From Daldinia sp. FL1419 (lineage: Eukaryota; Ascomycota; Sordariomycetes; Xylariales; Hypoxylaceae), in assembly GCA_025201765.1 (NCBI GenBank), contig MU623487.1, positions 18,755 to 82,754 of the forward strand: a stretch of 64,000 nt of DNA, in the 5' to 3' direction. Below the pieces are notes generated by a model. It was not told the origin of the DNA. It searched no databases and saw only the letters and a program-made list of their open reading frames with translations. Both the position numbers and the translations under genes were made by a program. Shown piece by piece: positions 1-12,700 of this stretch; position 1 is the first letter of the stretch; each line of letters begins with the position of its first letter.

Positions 1-60
1 TTTTACGACAACCTGCTGGACTCGGCCCGAGACAAGCGCATCTGGAGCTTCGGCGAGTAA
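1..60 (+). CDS. 3' end of an unidentified gene (partial)
   Basis: Frame 1 is open from the first base and ends at a TAA at 58-60, giving 19 residues that finish in RIWSFGE. Nearly every codon ends in G or C (for example GAC AAC CTG CTG GAC), as expected for a well-expressed fungal coding exon and unlike the AT-richer DNA just downstream. The rest of the gene lies outside the window, so no function can be given. That it is coding rests only on codon bias and the clean stop. Confidence 0.5.
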   Translation, partial: FYDNLLDSARDKRIWSFGE

Positions 61-447
61 GTCGTATTCGAAGAATCGTATCCGTACCCGATGAACTGCG
101 GTAAATGAAATGCCTTCGTAAAACTGACGTGGGATCTACCTAGGTATAACGCGATCACCGCGTGTCGAGGATCCAACGATGGAAATGCCAGCATCGCGTG
201 GCAAGTCAGTTTTAACGTACGCGCCGCCGGTAATTCTATGCCGGATATCATATGCTACCTCTCAAGCGAAGCACCCCTCTAGGACGGGGAGCTACTTCTC
301 AGCGAGCTTTGGAGCATTTTGTGGCTGGATAGGGACAGATTGCTGGATAAAAAGTGCCTCGATCATAAGATAGCCCCTGTGAGTCTCTAGATCCCGCCTT
401 CGCCTTTTTCTTTTTCTTTTTCTTTCTTTCTTTCTTTTTTTTCCATT
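61..447. other. Intergenic, no gene seen
   Basis: This is downstream sequence of the gene ending at position 60. It contains a pyrimidine-rich tract of T and C around 405-445. No convincing coding region was seen. Confidence 0.4.
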
Positions 448-764
448 TTACTCATCCAACTCAAGGTCACTGTTGTATCGACCTCTGGTAAAAACATCCG
501 GATCGTTCAAGGCTATTTCGACGCCGACGCCAACAAAGTCTTGGTGCGAATGTCGAGCACTATCAACGTCGGGGATGACAGGAGCAGGGTAAACTTGGAA
601 GGGCTCATAAGAATCGGTCGTTGGCTGTTGGGTACTCCATGCAGAGTCCAAGTCTAGGGCAAATGTCCTCAGAGACGGATGGGACCGAATCTCGGATGCA
701 TCCTCGACCCCTTTAAGTTGGGTTACAATGGGTTGAGATATCTCCCCAAGGAGTCTATTTCCGG
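448..764 (-). pseudogene. Possible terminal exon or relic of an unidentified gene
   Basis: On the minus strand a frame is open from an AG acceptor-like site at 766-765 to a TAA at 450-448, about 105 codons. The translation has balanced, protein-like composition, with segments such as GNRLLGEISQPIVTQ, TDSYEPFQVYPAPVIPD and FTRGRYNSDLELDE at the C-terminus. No ATG starts it, and no preceding exon could be found in 767-1720, where stops are dense. I do not recognise the family. It could be the last exon of a real gene with small upstream exons, a decayed gene, or a chance open frame. Confidence 0.3.
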
Positions 765-1723
765 CTTATGGTAGGTTCTATTAAAGTTGGGTTAAAACCA
801 GGTATGAATAGTCAAGTTCACCCCTAACGCGCGGTCGCTCTCCGACTTAGGAATCTCGTCAACTTGGGTTTAGATGCAATATGGCTCGCCTTATGGACTA
901 GAGCAATGCTATTTGACTCCCAACCCCTATATGCTCCCGAAAAAAAAAGGGATTTTCGTGAATGCTTTTACTGAAAATGGTGAAAAGGGTATGGCATATC
1001 TGGATACGACCGAAGGATTATCTATATTCTATGATCTTGGTGGTGTTCTTCGTGGAATGAACTGTTAGGTCTCACGTGATCCCTTCGTGAGCTTCTCGAG
1101 GAGCTATTCAGAAATACCAATAGGTAGCCCGTGGCTGAAGATACTCAATAAACAGGATCCGATAAGGCGGCAAGAAATCTAACGGTTAGTAAAGTACCTC
1201 AGGTCCCCCCCTAACAGCACGGTCCGTTGCCGCGAAACCGCTACTATCAAAACTCGGCTCAGGTTTCAATCCGAAAAGAGGTAGTCTTGCGTCGACTAGA
1301 CGGATAAGTTCTTTTTATTACTAGTCTCGGTTACCAACCTCCCGGGTTCGTTAACTATCCGTTAACTAAATGGGTATCAACTCGTATGTATTGCTACTAT
1401 CTACCTTGGGTGCTATGATACCATCCTAACGAACTCTCTCCCCTAAAGGTAGCTAGGAATCCATAACGCATATACACACATCAACAGCATCACGTCACCA
1501 CTTAGTAAAGCAACGCCCGGAGAATAATCATTACTAATAGTTTCATTGTGACGCTGAGGCATCTGGAGATTAGCTCTCTCCTGCTGTCTCGTGCCTCTGT
1601 TTCCTAAGGGTATCTCAAGTATGGCCGGCATCCCCGATTCACATCGCAGTCTCTATCGCTTTTTTTTGGTCGTATACCTGCTCGCTCCCTACGCCATCAC
1701 TTATTCAATTCCTCTTTCACCAC
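765..1723. other. Intergenic, possible decayed sequence
   Basis: This is sequence downstream of MED14. A short plus-strand open frame (874-1068, ATG to TAG) is present but has no recognisable domain. The motif TTGGGTTA recurs near 717 and 796. No gene is supported. Confidence 0.35.
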
Positions 1724-4700
1724 CTAGTCGTCTAATATCACGACTGGGTCCGACTGCATTCGAACCTTACCGGCCGCCATTGCCTTATGATACATGGCCT
1801 GCGTCTGGTTCCTGGCCGATACCTGGCCCTTGGGTTGGTTCTGTTTCAATAATGTCGGCGAGCGCATTAACAACCGTCTGATGCTCTCGTCGATAGCTTT
1901 GATTAAATCTCCTATTCGGTGGTCCGTCTGGCAGGAAGCTGCGGTTTGTAATGAATGCCACCCTTTGTTATCCGCATTCCAAACCCTGTCGAGCACCTGC
2001 TTAAACTCGTCGTCGGGTTGATCTATACTACCGGGTTCCTTGCGCTCTGCTACCCATTCGACGCCGCCGCGACGTTCTTTCAGTTGAATCTGTAATGTCA
2101 AGCGGCGTGGACCGTGTGACGTCCTGCTCGGGGGGAGCCAATAGCGTATATCGAACCAATCTAGATGTGCTACAAAAACCTCGACTCGACCTTGATTATT
2201 CATCTCAATGGTAGCCCAAGCATCTTCGACTGAATCTAGAGCCCGATGAATCGGTAGCGTGCTCGATAAGAAGAATGGTAGCTTCTCGGACCGAAGATCC
2301 GAATTGACGAGATGTCGGAAAAGGTCCAAAGCCCGTAGCTGCGGGTTACCTTTATCGAGAAGTAGTCTAGTTCCGTTCGGGCCCAATTCTAACGTCGCTC
2401 TCCAACGATGGCTAGGTGCCTGCGCTGTCGTGCCGGGCCTGGGTTTCTTTCGGTCGGTATAACTAACCACGATCTTTGTAAGTGTAATATCTTCGCAGAT
2501 GATGTCCCTGTCGCTTCGGCGTATCGCGTTGATGCAATCAGCTAACCTATCAATGGCCTGCAGGCGCTGTGCGAGTGTGTCGAGTATTGCACATCCAATC
2601 TTTTCTTCTAGACGAAGGGCGAATACCCCTAATCGTCTATTGAATGCTACGTCCCGTTCGACGTGCCCCTTAAGGAGGCCGAACCTTCCAGGCTCAGAAA
2701 CTTTAATCCGAGCTTCTAGGAATGTATGCAACGGCTCATTTTGCATTGGTAGGACCTCCTTTCCATTATCGCTGTTTGAGATTTGCGGTTTACTATACGG
2801 GGTACTTGCGCCTCTGAATAGAATCTGCACATAATCGTGAGCCCACGATGCGACCCGCCGATCCGGTTCACTCGATTGGGGTGGTTTCAATATATCCGTA
2901 AGTCTCAAAAAGATCGCTGGAACCTTTAAGCTCGAAGGAAGCGCGTAGTTAACTCCAGCGATCATGCAATACTTGACACGTCGTTGATGGAGGGCTCTTA
3001 TGTCTGTTATATGAGTAATTATAGCAGCAGTAAATATGGTCAAGTCGGAGAAGAACTTGTCTTTAAAGTTTGGCATGTAAGAACTGAGCGGTAATTTGGT
3101 GAATGATGAAATTCGCGGGTCTCCGGTAGGGGAGTTTTGGCTGTGCGATATATCATTAGTTGTAGGCTTGGAGAGGGTCGAGCATCAAAACTTACATTCC
3201 CATTAAACACCATGTATCCCCGCTCAAGCTCAAATTTACCATCATGTACCATTGATCTGTCCAGCCGCGTCGCTTGAGCCATACAAGTTGACCGATGTCT
3301 CGTGATTTCAATGTTTCTTTAACAGCATCTGCTTTCACAGGGGCTTTGCATACGAACCAGCCTGTGCTCTTTCCACGTCGAATGATTTCTTCCACGACGA
3401 AGTGACATCTCATACCCTCTAGACAAGCAACCCCCTCTTGAGTAGGATCTTTTGATTGGAAGTTTAATCTGTACTCCCCCTTCAAAGCTATATTCGACTG
3501 CGGCTTTATTGAAAACAGTCCGGTGATGGGGCTGATTCTAACGGTCAGATAACGTTCATAGCCTATCTGCATCATGAGTGATGATTGCGCGGGGTCGTCC
3601 TTTTGTATGCTTAGGGCGAGGCCGGCTTCCCGCTTGACGAACCGTCCATTCGGTTTTAATTTGGCATGGATCGACCCAAGGATATATTCGATATGCCTTC
3701 CGACGACACGGTTCAAAAGACCCTCCGTTGAAATAATCGCATCATCAAGCGGAATTTCGGCATCTTTCACCTCCTTATTATCCTTAAACCAACGCAAGGT
3801 AAGATAACTCGTCGATTTAGGGTCCTCGGGTGCATCTGCTTTCTTGCCGGTGTTGACGCCTAGAATAATCCAGCTCTTGGGACCTTCCGGTGGGTAGCGG
3901 CCGACCCAGTATTGAATAGCCATAGCACGGTTAAGCCGCTCGATCTTGAGGGTATCCACCCAGCGACCCCTATTCAGTTCGAAAGACTGGCGCACATATT
4001 CGGTAATCTTGTGAGTTAGCACTAACTCGTGGAGGAATTTATAACATCCCTTAAGGCCTTCTTTTTCCAGCACCTCGTTAACCTTGCCTTCCAAATACAT
4101 CCTAAGTGAGTCGGATAGCTCATCAGGGGCCGGGGAAAAGTCGAATCGGAAATCAATAAACCAGAACTGCTTCTCGAAGTCCTCGTCAGCTATTGTGAGA
4201 TCGACCTCAAACTCGCCAGGGACTTTGAAAGTAACACGTCCAGATTCGATAGTGTAGTTTCGGAAGTGGTAGGGGATATTATCGTAGTCTTCTAGGTTGA
4301 GTCGAATCGAAAGTAGCGTGTTTAGATTTTCAATCCATTGCAGCTGTTCTTTTGGGGTCACAGGAGGAGGGTTAATATAGCCAAGATCCGGCATCCAGGT
4401 AGCCGTTCCAGTGGAGAGTACGTGGAGGGCAGTTCGTAAGTCGGGGTTTGGGAGTCGCGCAAAGGCTAGGGACCATCGATGATCTGCCAGAATAGCTATG
4501 ATATCAAAGTACCTCTTTTGCTCCATCCTGATGAGAGAGTGCAAGTCGATCAGACTGCTAACAGATGATGCGTTCCTGCTCCATCTTGCAATTACCGTCG
4601 CTTTAACCCATTCGGCGTGCTTATCCTGTATAAAATTTAGAAGCCTGGTCTTCTTACTGAGATTTTCGGGTGAAGTATCGTCTGCTGTGGAGGAAATATG

Positions 4701-5120
4701 TGAAGAATTGCCGTTAATAGCAGATGCTGGTGCTGGCATTTTGGCCAAAGCAACAATCTCGTCTGCTAGCTGGTTGTGAGTTTTCTGCGCAAGGCGCGAC
4801 AGCAACACGCTCAAGGGAATGAATCCATCGGTGATGTGTTTTATTTCGTCTGGTAGATCGTTCATACGCGACGGGTTAGTGTTAATTCGTTGTATCTGCG
4901 CTGCATTCGTGGCATCGCCGTGTTCCTTCCCGTTCGCCATGGAGCTTGCCCCGTTATTAGTTCCAGCTCCGGCCCCGGTAGGAATGCCATTGTGTCGGTC
5001 AAGAGCGGATTGAGGTGTGTGGTTCCCGTTGCCGTTTACAAATTGACCGTGGTCTCTGTCATGATTTGTGGGTAGCGACGCCCGAACGCCGTTCTCCATC
5101 ATGACGACACCAGGCATCAT
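1724..5120 (-). CDS. MED14: Mediator complex subunit 14 (Med14/Rgr1)
   Basis: Exons are 5120-3196 and 3083-1724, with a 112-nt intron (GTAAGT donor, CTCAG acceptor) that joins the frames and gives 1094 residues. Med14 is the scaffold linking the head, middle and tail of Mediator, the coactivator that bridges activators to RNA polymerase II in the nucleus. A low-complexity N-terminus rich in Asn and Gly is followed by the family's conserved block at about residues 88-120 (FIPLSVLLSRLAQKTHNQL). The length fits filamentous-fungal Med14. The second exon resumes with FFSDLTIFTAAIITHITD, matching the family's conserved C-terminal half. The start is the first of two adjacent ATGs. The identification is firm; the exact splice sites are inferred. 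Confidence 0.93.
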
Positions 5121-7410
5121 ATGCCTCGAACCCCCTTCCGCCGGCGCGGCGCGAGACTGGAGTTGGGTTTACCAGGGCCTCTACGGTGTCGATCGGAAAA
5201 CAAACGGGAGATATAGATGCGACGATGCTCTGAGGCATGTGTAGATTTATGTCGTCGAGAGGAAATGGGGGTTATCTCTTTCTGATATTGTCTGAGTTTC
5301 CTAGTATTGTTGTCTTATTCGCATGGGGGTTTTCTGTTCGTTAAAAAAAACCAAAAAACCACGTAGGTTGAGGGATACGAGGAATGGTAATAATGCCTCT
5401 TTTGTTCCCTCTAGAAAATGAATGGTACTCGAGTTAATGCGTATTTTGGGATGTATGCGCAAAGCGACGGTGAAGTTGATTGTTTGTAATTGTATAGGGC
5501 GTAAAGGGAATGGCGGAGACGCGATGCGTAGCAAGAAAAAAAAAAGGTTCGTTGGTACAAAGAATGGCAAGAGGTGGAATGAGTTCATGCGTAAAGGAAA
5601 TCGTCGAGGCGAGGCAAGGCAAGGCAAAGGCGGGTACGGATGACGGACAGAACAACAGCGACCAGTGTGTTGCCAGTGTGTTGCCAGTGCGTTCTTGCCT
5701 GAATGCGTCTTGGCGTGATTTGGACTTTAGACCTTACCTAAGGTCCATTCAACAGCACAGCACAGAGGTCAGGTACCTATTGTATTGTACTTCTGTAACC
5801 TTGGCCATTACAGGCACCTAAGCTAAGAGCTCCAGTTTTTCAACACTAGCCACGCTTGGTAGAACCTATCAAAAAGCTTAACAGCCAAACAGCCACATAA
5901 GATCAATCCTCCACGCCTACCTAACCTTATGTACCTACCTCAGGTACTTACCTGAATACACAAGGTTACCTACCATGTACTTACCTACATGGAGATAAGA
6001 ATTATAGGTACATACCTACCTAGGTAGGTACCTAGGTAGGTATTATCTGGGGAACTCATCTGTTACTATTTTGATTCTTGATCTCCGCAAGGTTGAGACG
6101 AACTAAACAGAACGATAGTGAATCATTCAGATATTCACCAGAGCTCGGTTGTTAAACCAAGACTCTTCTCCTCATCCATGTCACGTCATGTCATGATATG
6201 TCGTGTCTTGCATTTTACAGTATTACACGTACTTATCCACTTGACAGACTCCTCTTTGTAGGTATCTTTTTCTTAGGATTGTATCTTATACTAGTTATAG
6301 TTAGTACTACCATACATAAGTTCTCTACCGCTGTGTTGCGCAATATTGTTGGCCGTAACGGTTAAGCCGAGTAGCGGAGATGGCTCTAAGATGCGACCTA
6401 TAGGAATCATCCCGTGACCGGTAGTCGCTATGGAAGCACCCTCACACCATTAATACGGCATCTTACCCGCTAGCACCTGGAAACCCATCTAGGTAACTAT
6501 TCAAATTGGGCAGCAGGCCAGCAGAGCTATCAACTGATTTTTCTACACACTCGTTTTTAAGCAAATTAGGTACTTAATGATAAGTAATATATAAATACCT
6601 ACCTAAGTAGCCCATTCTTTACGTATAAGTAATAAAATGTAGCGGCGTCGACTTATGTGGGCTCTATCAGAGACCATGTTAGGCACGGCGGATACTCGCA
6701 GACCACAGCATATAGCCTTCGACGGGTTTACCTATTCGCTGTCGTTGCAACATAATCCGATTACGAGAATGAAAGAAGCATTAAGTAGGTAGTATCACAT
6801 CATCACCGTAGATATGCTTACTCATAAAGGAGAGATGCTCCGTAGGAAAGACTGCGCATTTCTCTCATATCTTAATTGGGGAAAAGATATGACCGACGAA
6901 ACCTTGAAAACTTGAAATACTACATGTAAAATAGTATTAACCATCGATTGGTGACAACAGGACAAAAAAAAGATAGTATCTTGCATCTTGATCTTTATGT
7001 TAGATACTATACATAATATTTTTGACAGAAATATTCGCTAGCGATAATAGCGATGCCAAAATACTATGTAGGTAGGTGGTTACCTAACCTAGGTACTAAT
7101 ATACTATACTTACAACCATATCGAATGAGCATGCGGGCGTACCTGCCACTCGCTGTCCTCCGGGCGGGGCCGCTCGTCGGCGTAAATTAAACTACGGCAG
7201 GTGTGACGTCGAAGTCGATAAGACAAGGGAACTAATGCTGGCTGCTAGATTGACTTTAATAATCCAAAACCATAACTTTAAAATATCATATTTTATACAT
7301 TATATGCTATATACTATACCTATATTATAAGTGCGATATAAGCTCAGAACTAATAGTATAACTAGTATTCCTTCAAACACCTCAAGACACCTAACAACGC
7401 AGGGCATATC
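5121..7410. other. 2.3 kb divergent intergenic region
   Basis: This region separates the 5' ends of MED14 (-) and the aldo/keto reductase (+). It holds homopurine/homopyrimidine stretches near 5340 and 5530, a GGCAA mini-repeat near 5612, and several TACCTAGGTA-type palindromes (about 5930-6045 and 7065-7105). No coding exon was found on either strand. Confidence 0.6.
6014..6042. repeat. Nested TACCTAGGTA palindrome array
   Basis: Overlapping copies of ACCTACCTAGGTAGGT and its inverse occur back to back, so the tract is self-complementary. Related shorter copies occur in other intergenic gaps of the window (14203-14220, 14490-14535, 17948-17962, 54530-54546). None was seen inside an exon. 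Confidence 0.8.
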
Positions 7411-8554
7411 ATGTCGTCAAGCAACTTTTCTCTCGCCAGTAAAGTCAGGGTAAGTGATGTATCATCTTTGTTAAAAATGCATCCGCCAAAAAAGCCCTAT
7501 CTCACTCAGCTGACGTTGGGCTGGTCAGCTGTCGAACGGCAAGCTCATGCCGCAGATCCAGCTTGGCCTATACATGATGAACGGCCAGGAAACCAAGAGA
7601 GCCGTGAAATGGGCGCTAGAAGCAGGTTATCGGGGCTTTGACTGCGCTCAGATGTATCGCAACGAAAGGGACGCCGGACAGGCTATCCGAGAATACCTTG
7701 ATGGCCCTGGTGGGAGCAACCTCACGCGCTTGGATATATTTTATACTTCGAAGCTAGCTAGTAATAGCACGTCTTACCAGAATGTCCGCCGGTCCATAAA
7801 GCAGTCCGTCGGAGTTAATGGGCTCGGTTATATCGACCTGTTTCTCCTCCACAGCCCTTATGGCGGTCGCGAGGCTCGATTGACGAGCTGGAAGGCTATT
7901 GAAGATGCGATCGATGAAGGGGAGGTCAAGTCGGGTGGAGTCAGTAACTATGGAGTTAAACATGTTAATCGCCACCTTTCTTTCAGCAGATATACTGCTA
8001 GATATCAGGTTTTTATGAGACTAACCGCCCAGCTGAGTTTAGATAGAAGAGCTCATGGCATCTAAACCAAGGATTGCCCCAACCGTCAACCAGATCGAGG
8101 TCCACCCCTTTCACACGCAGTCTGAGATTAGAGCTGTGTGTGCTAAGTATGGCATCGTCGTTCAGGCTTACGCCCCGCTCGCTCGAGCTATGCGTATGCA
8201 ACACCCAACCATCTTAGAGTTGTCAAATAAGTATTCGTGTACTCCCGCACAGCTCTTAATTCGGTAAGTCACTCGGAGTCTATATCTGTGGGGGATTGCT
8301 ACGTCGGATTTTGGTATTAACGATAAATAGGTGGTCGCTTCAGCATGGGCTTGTCCCTTTGCCAAAGAGTGCGAAGCGCGAGCGTCTACTTGAAAATGCC
8401 CAGGTAAGTGGTTTCGAGATTTCTGCGGAGGACATGGAGAGAATGGATAGGCTTGACGAGTATCTGGTCACAGACTGGTAAGTCACACGTAAGAGGTCTC
8501 ATGGAATACGTATTGTTGATACTGAGCTATAGGGATCCGACCGATGCGCCTTGA
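7411..8554 (+). CDS. Aldo/keto reductase (NADPH-dependent)
   Basis: There are five exons: 7411-7449, 7529-7963, 8043-8263, 8331-8477 and 8533-8554, giving 287 residues. The product is a cytosolic (beta/alpha)8-barrel oxidoreductase that reduces carbonyls with NADPH; its substrate cannot be read from sequence. The catalytic tetrad is visible as Asp51 and Tyr56 (GFDCAQMY), Lys88 (YTSKL) and His121 (LLHSPYG). The cofactor-site segment LVPLPKSAKRERL follows in exon 4, and the typical ending DWDPTDAP is only reached by splicing the last intron. Intron 2 uses the unusual donor GTTAAT; the join restores the expected NYGVKH-IEELMASKP. The gene stands alone between long gaps. Confidence 0.9.
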
Positions 8555-9707
8555 AGCAATAATAATCACAGAAACCGTAATTCTAGCTATCTGCCATGGG
8601 TCTGATAGATCTAATACCTGCGTGGAAAGATAATAAAGGGAAAGGGGAGGGGTATCATCGCTCCATTGTCTGCATCCTAACTATAGATAAACCTATAAAC
8701 CTACCTATATACTAGTGTTAGATAGGACCCTATTTGTTGTACCAGATTCATTCTTTAGATAAACTCGAATCTCTGATAGAGAGGCCGTTTTTGCCTATTA
8801 AAAAGAGAAATCCAACGACGTACTCGCCATATAACCTAGCCGTGATTGTAAGAAATAGACGGGGCAAATCCCCCTATACATGGCAGCATGACAAATTACA
8901 ATGAAAGAAATTCGAACAAAAGCTCCGATGTCACAAATGAACACAGCACAAAGGCCACATCATGCGCATTGTCGGAACACGATCGTTGTCTTATTAGATA
9001 ACTCCTATGTCAATTATTTCTGCCTACGTACGTCGATACGGTCATTGTAATGCATTGGGAAAATACTTATAAAGGTGGCTCGATAGCAAGGCATATCATT
9101 CAAGAGAGTATGGATGTAAAAGCAAGCTCTTGAAACTAAAAGACACTACTCGTCAAAGAAGGATATAGGCGTTCTGTCTATATGAAACCCCTTCGTCCCC
9201 GGTACGTTGATAGCAAGTAGCGCCACATGCTACACTCGAGCTTTCTACATTATCATCTTACCACCATAGTCAGAATAACGTTACAAGCATCAAGATTTCC
9301 TTCCCAGAAGCAAAGCAACAAGCCCAAAGATGCAGGAACCAAACGCCACCAAAGAACATACCGGGCCTAGTACCAACCAGGGTAGTGTATACCGGATCGC
9401 CGCCGTCGACAGAAGTTATGGTGAGGAAATTTTCATGACCTTTAGCGGGAATAATTCCCTAGAATGCAGCGGCACCCTGAATGATGGGCTAAAGAAGGTT
9501 GACGATCGAAAGAAACTGGATGACCGAAGATGGCTTCTGATACAGCTGTACGCGTCACGAGGCAACCGAGAATATCGAAAACGCGTTGCCGCCAATGCAC
9601 CTACATTTGGGTGATGATAGATACCTATATTTGTACCTAAATTTACAAACGTCTTTTGTGTAATCCAACATTGAAGTCCCCGTGTAATGTGACATCGCCT
9701 ACGATTA
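8555..9707. other. Convergent intergenic region
   Basis: This lies between the 3' ends of the aldo/keto reductase and PMR1. It is AT-rich without strong repeats. Only one weak open frame (9330-9614) was noticed, and it is listed separately. Confidence 0.5.
9330..9614 (+). CDS. Small open frame of 94 codons, doubtful
   Basis: An ATG opens 94 codons ending at TGA. The product is charged in the middle (KKVDDRKKLDDRR) with no signal peptide, membrane segment or known motif. It lies in the convergent gap beside the 3' end of PMR1, where an antisense transcript or chance frame is equally likely. I do not recognise it. Confidence 0.15.
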   Translation: MQEPNATKEHTGPSTNQGSVYRIAAVDRSYGEEIFMTFSGNNSLECSGTLNDGLKKVDDRKKLDDRRWLLIQLYASRGNREYRKRVAANAPTFG

Positions 9708-12700
9708 CTAAACCGCCTGGCTATACCCGCCCAACCGCCTCCGTCCATATTTATACCATTTTCTAGCCTCATCCGCCCAGAACACCGAGCTCGCCAACGC
9801 AACCAACCTGATGAGATCGAATAGACCCAAGGCTTCTGTCTGGAATACCTCCTGAAGCCACGGGAAGTAAATAACAAGTAACTGGCCAGCGATGCTCAAG
9901 GACACTGCCCAATTGAATAATCTATTGGAGAATAAGCCCACTTCGCCTCTGAATACGGACTTGCTCTCCGACCGGCATGTTAACGCATTGAACATATCGA
10001 ACAGCACAAAACATGTGAACGTCATCGTCGTGTCTCGTCGTGAGACCTCACCATCTAGCATTTCGTGGGTATATACGACCATAGTACCTGCCATAATAAT
10101 GGCTGCCGATGTCAAAACACGTTGAAGCAAGGCTTTCGTAAGTACCGGTTCACTTCGAGATCGTGGCGGTCGAGACATGACGTCGGGATCTACTCGTTCC
10201 ACACCTAGAGATTGGGCTGGCGGGCCATCCATAATGATATCTTTGGATTGAGAGTTAGCTGTAGAATAATTATAGGGAGGACGGAGTGCTTACTGATCCA
10301 GAGAATCTGCATAGCGTTTAACGGGGTTCTGAATCCCAGGCAAGTGCAAAGGAAGACCAAAACTAAACTCGCTACACTGGTACTAAGCTGGAATGTGATG
10401 AAGTTCTGGATGTTGTTAAATATGCCCTTGCCTTCCTCGATAGCGCGAAGGATCGTAGAGAAGTCGTCGTCCGTTAGGATCATGTCGGATGCTTCCTTGG
10501 CTACATCTGTTCCGTGCAGACCCATAGAAATACCAATATCAGCCTTCTTTAATGCCGGTGCATCATTGACCCCATCTCCAGTCATGGCGACAATATCGCC
10601 ACGCGATTGGAGTGCTCGAATGATTTTCAATTTATGGTCTGGATTCGTACGCGCAAATATAGTCGTGTTTTGGATCGCGGCCGCGAGGTCATCGTCACTC
10701 ATTGCGTCAAGCTCATCACCAGTAAGTACGGGTCTTACTGCAATTTGATTTGACGAGTGTTCACGAGGCGTAGCGATTTGCATGCCGAGTTCTTTTCCAA
10801 TAGCCAAAGCGGTAGTTGCGGAATCACCGGTAATCATTATGACCTTAACTCCACCTCGCATCAATTTCCGGATAGAACGAGAGACCCCAGGGCGTGGGGG
10901 ATCACTCATCCCTACCAGTCCGGCGAAAGTTAATCCTCTGTATAATTCCTCATGAGACGGTAACCCTGGGCTTTGACTCTCTTCTCGACTAAGGGGCGTG
11001 GTACTTCGGGTTGAAGCGCCATGTCCGGATTTGCTTCGGAGAGATTTGGTGACTGGGCCGCTCGCAAACGCCAAGACTCTAAGGCCCCTTTCCGCCATTT
11101 TTTCGGTTGCCTCTAAAGCCTCTTGACGCCGGACGGAGTCCATGATAACCTCGCGACCGTCAGCGGTAAGGAACGTGTCGCAGGCATCGAGAACTTTATC
11201 TATGGCACCCTTCATATAGGCGTATTCCTTATCACTGTTCCCAGGCTGTGCGCCGATTACCACACCCATCCACTTCCTCTCAGAGCTGAAAGGAGTTTCG
11301 GCTGTTCGGGGGCCAATCGAATCCCTTACATCGTGCTCCTTGAATCGGTCGAGTAGATCCAGCATTGCGACATCAGTCGGCTGTCCAACCCACCGCGTAT
11401 ACGGGGCAAATTCTCTACCTTGAGAATCTGGCAGTACGGTTTTGGCGGATTGAGTAAGGCGGGCATTGTTCGCGATATTGCCAATTCGTAAGATTCCCCG
11501 TACCGCGGTATTAGGGATCCTTTCCGCTTCGTCGTCCGAATCAACGTCAATCGGCTCCCTTGTGCCAAAATACCACATCTTTGCTGTTGTCATATGGTTC
11601 ATGGTTAGTGTCCCCGTCTTGTCAGAGCAGACAACGTTAACAGATCCCAGTGTCTCGACACTTGGCATTTTTCGGACAATAGAATTATGCCTCGCCATAC
11701 GATGAACGCCGAGAGCCAGGGTAACTGTCACGATAATGGGTAGTCCTTCGGGAATTGCAGCAACAGCAAGCGAAATAGATATAGTAAAAATCTCGAGGAT
11801 TTTCTTGCCCTGTAGCAATCCAACTAATGATATTAAAGCGATTATGCCGAAAGATATTTGGCTGAGTTGTTGTCCTAGATGGTCCATACTTAGTTGAAGG
11901 GGAGAGCGGGGACTTTCGGTGCCTGACACGCTCGTGGCGATAGTCCCGAAATGGGTGTTGCCGCCAGTAGCAAAAACGATACCTTGCCCATGACCAGACT
12001 TGACCAAGGTGCCCATGTACGCAATGTTGTTTATGCCCTTATTGTGTGCATCTTCCTTGGTTTCTCCGTTATATGAGGGAGGAGATAAAGCAGATGGGCT
12101 GGGAAGTCGTAGTGCACTTTGATCGAATGCGGATGGCGTGTGGCTACGGGATCGCGTATCGGCAGTCATTCTTAACGGCTCATTCTCCCCGGTGAGATTC
12201 GATACGTCAATGGTCAGATCGACAGCTCTCGTAATCCGAATGTCAGCCGGAATACGGTCGCCCGTAGTAAAAAACACTAAATCTCCTGGGACCAGCTGAG
12301 ACGCCATAACCTTTGATGATGTAGCTTCCAATAACTCTTCCCCTGGCGTCTCTGATTCAGATCCGATAGGCTTCTTTTCGGGATCGCTAATGGCGGGGGG
12401 CCACGTCGAATTCTTAATTCCTGGTGAAGGCCGCGCCGACTGCGCTCTAACTAAGTGAGCATGGTTGGGGACTAGATGGTTGAGGGCTTCTATCGACTTT
12501 TCAGATCGGTATTCCTGCACAAATCCAACGGTAACAACTATCGTCACGGCTATAGTTATGCTGACAGCATCGTCCATATTACCCACGAAAATGGAGAGGA
12601 AGGCGGAGGCGAGGAGTAGGATGATTAGAGGTTCTCGGAATTGCATTATAAACCTAAACCATAGTGGATCAGGGGGATCGTGAGGAATCTCGTTCGGGCC

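Noticed and set aside
5301..5655. Phe/Leu-rich frames on the minus strand upstream of MED14 (possible upstream reading frames)
   Set aside because: They arise from the pyrimidine-rich leader region; overlapping frames of similar length occur side by side and none has a plausible signal.
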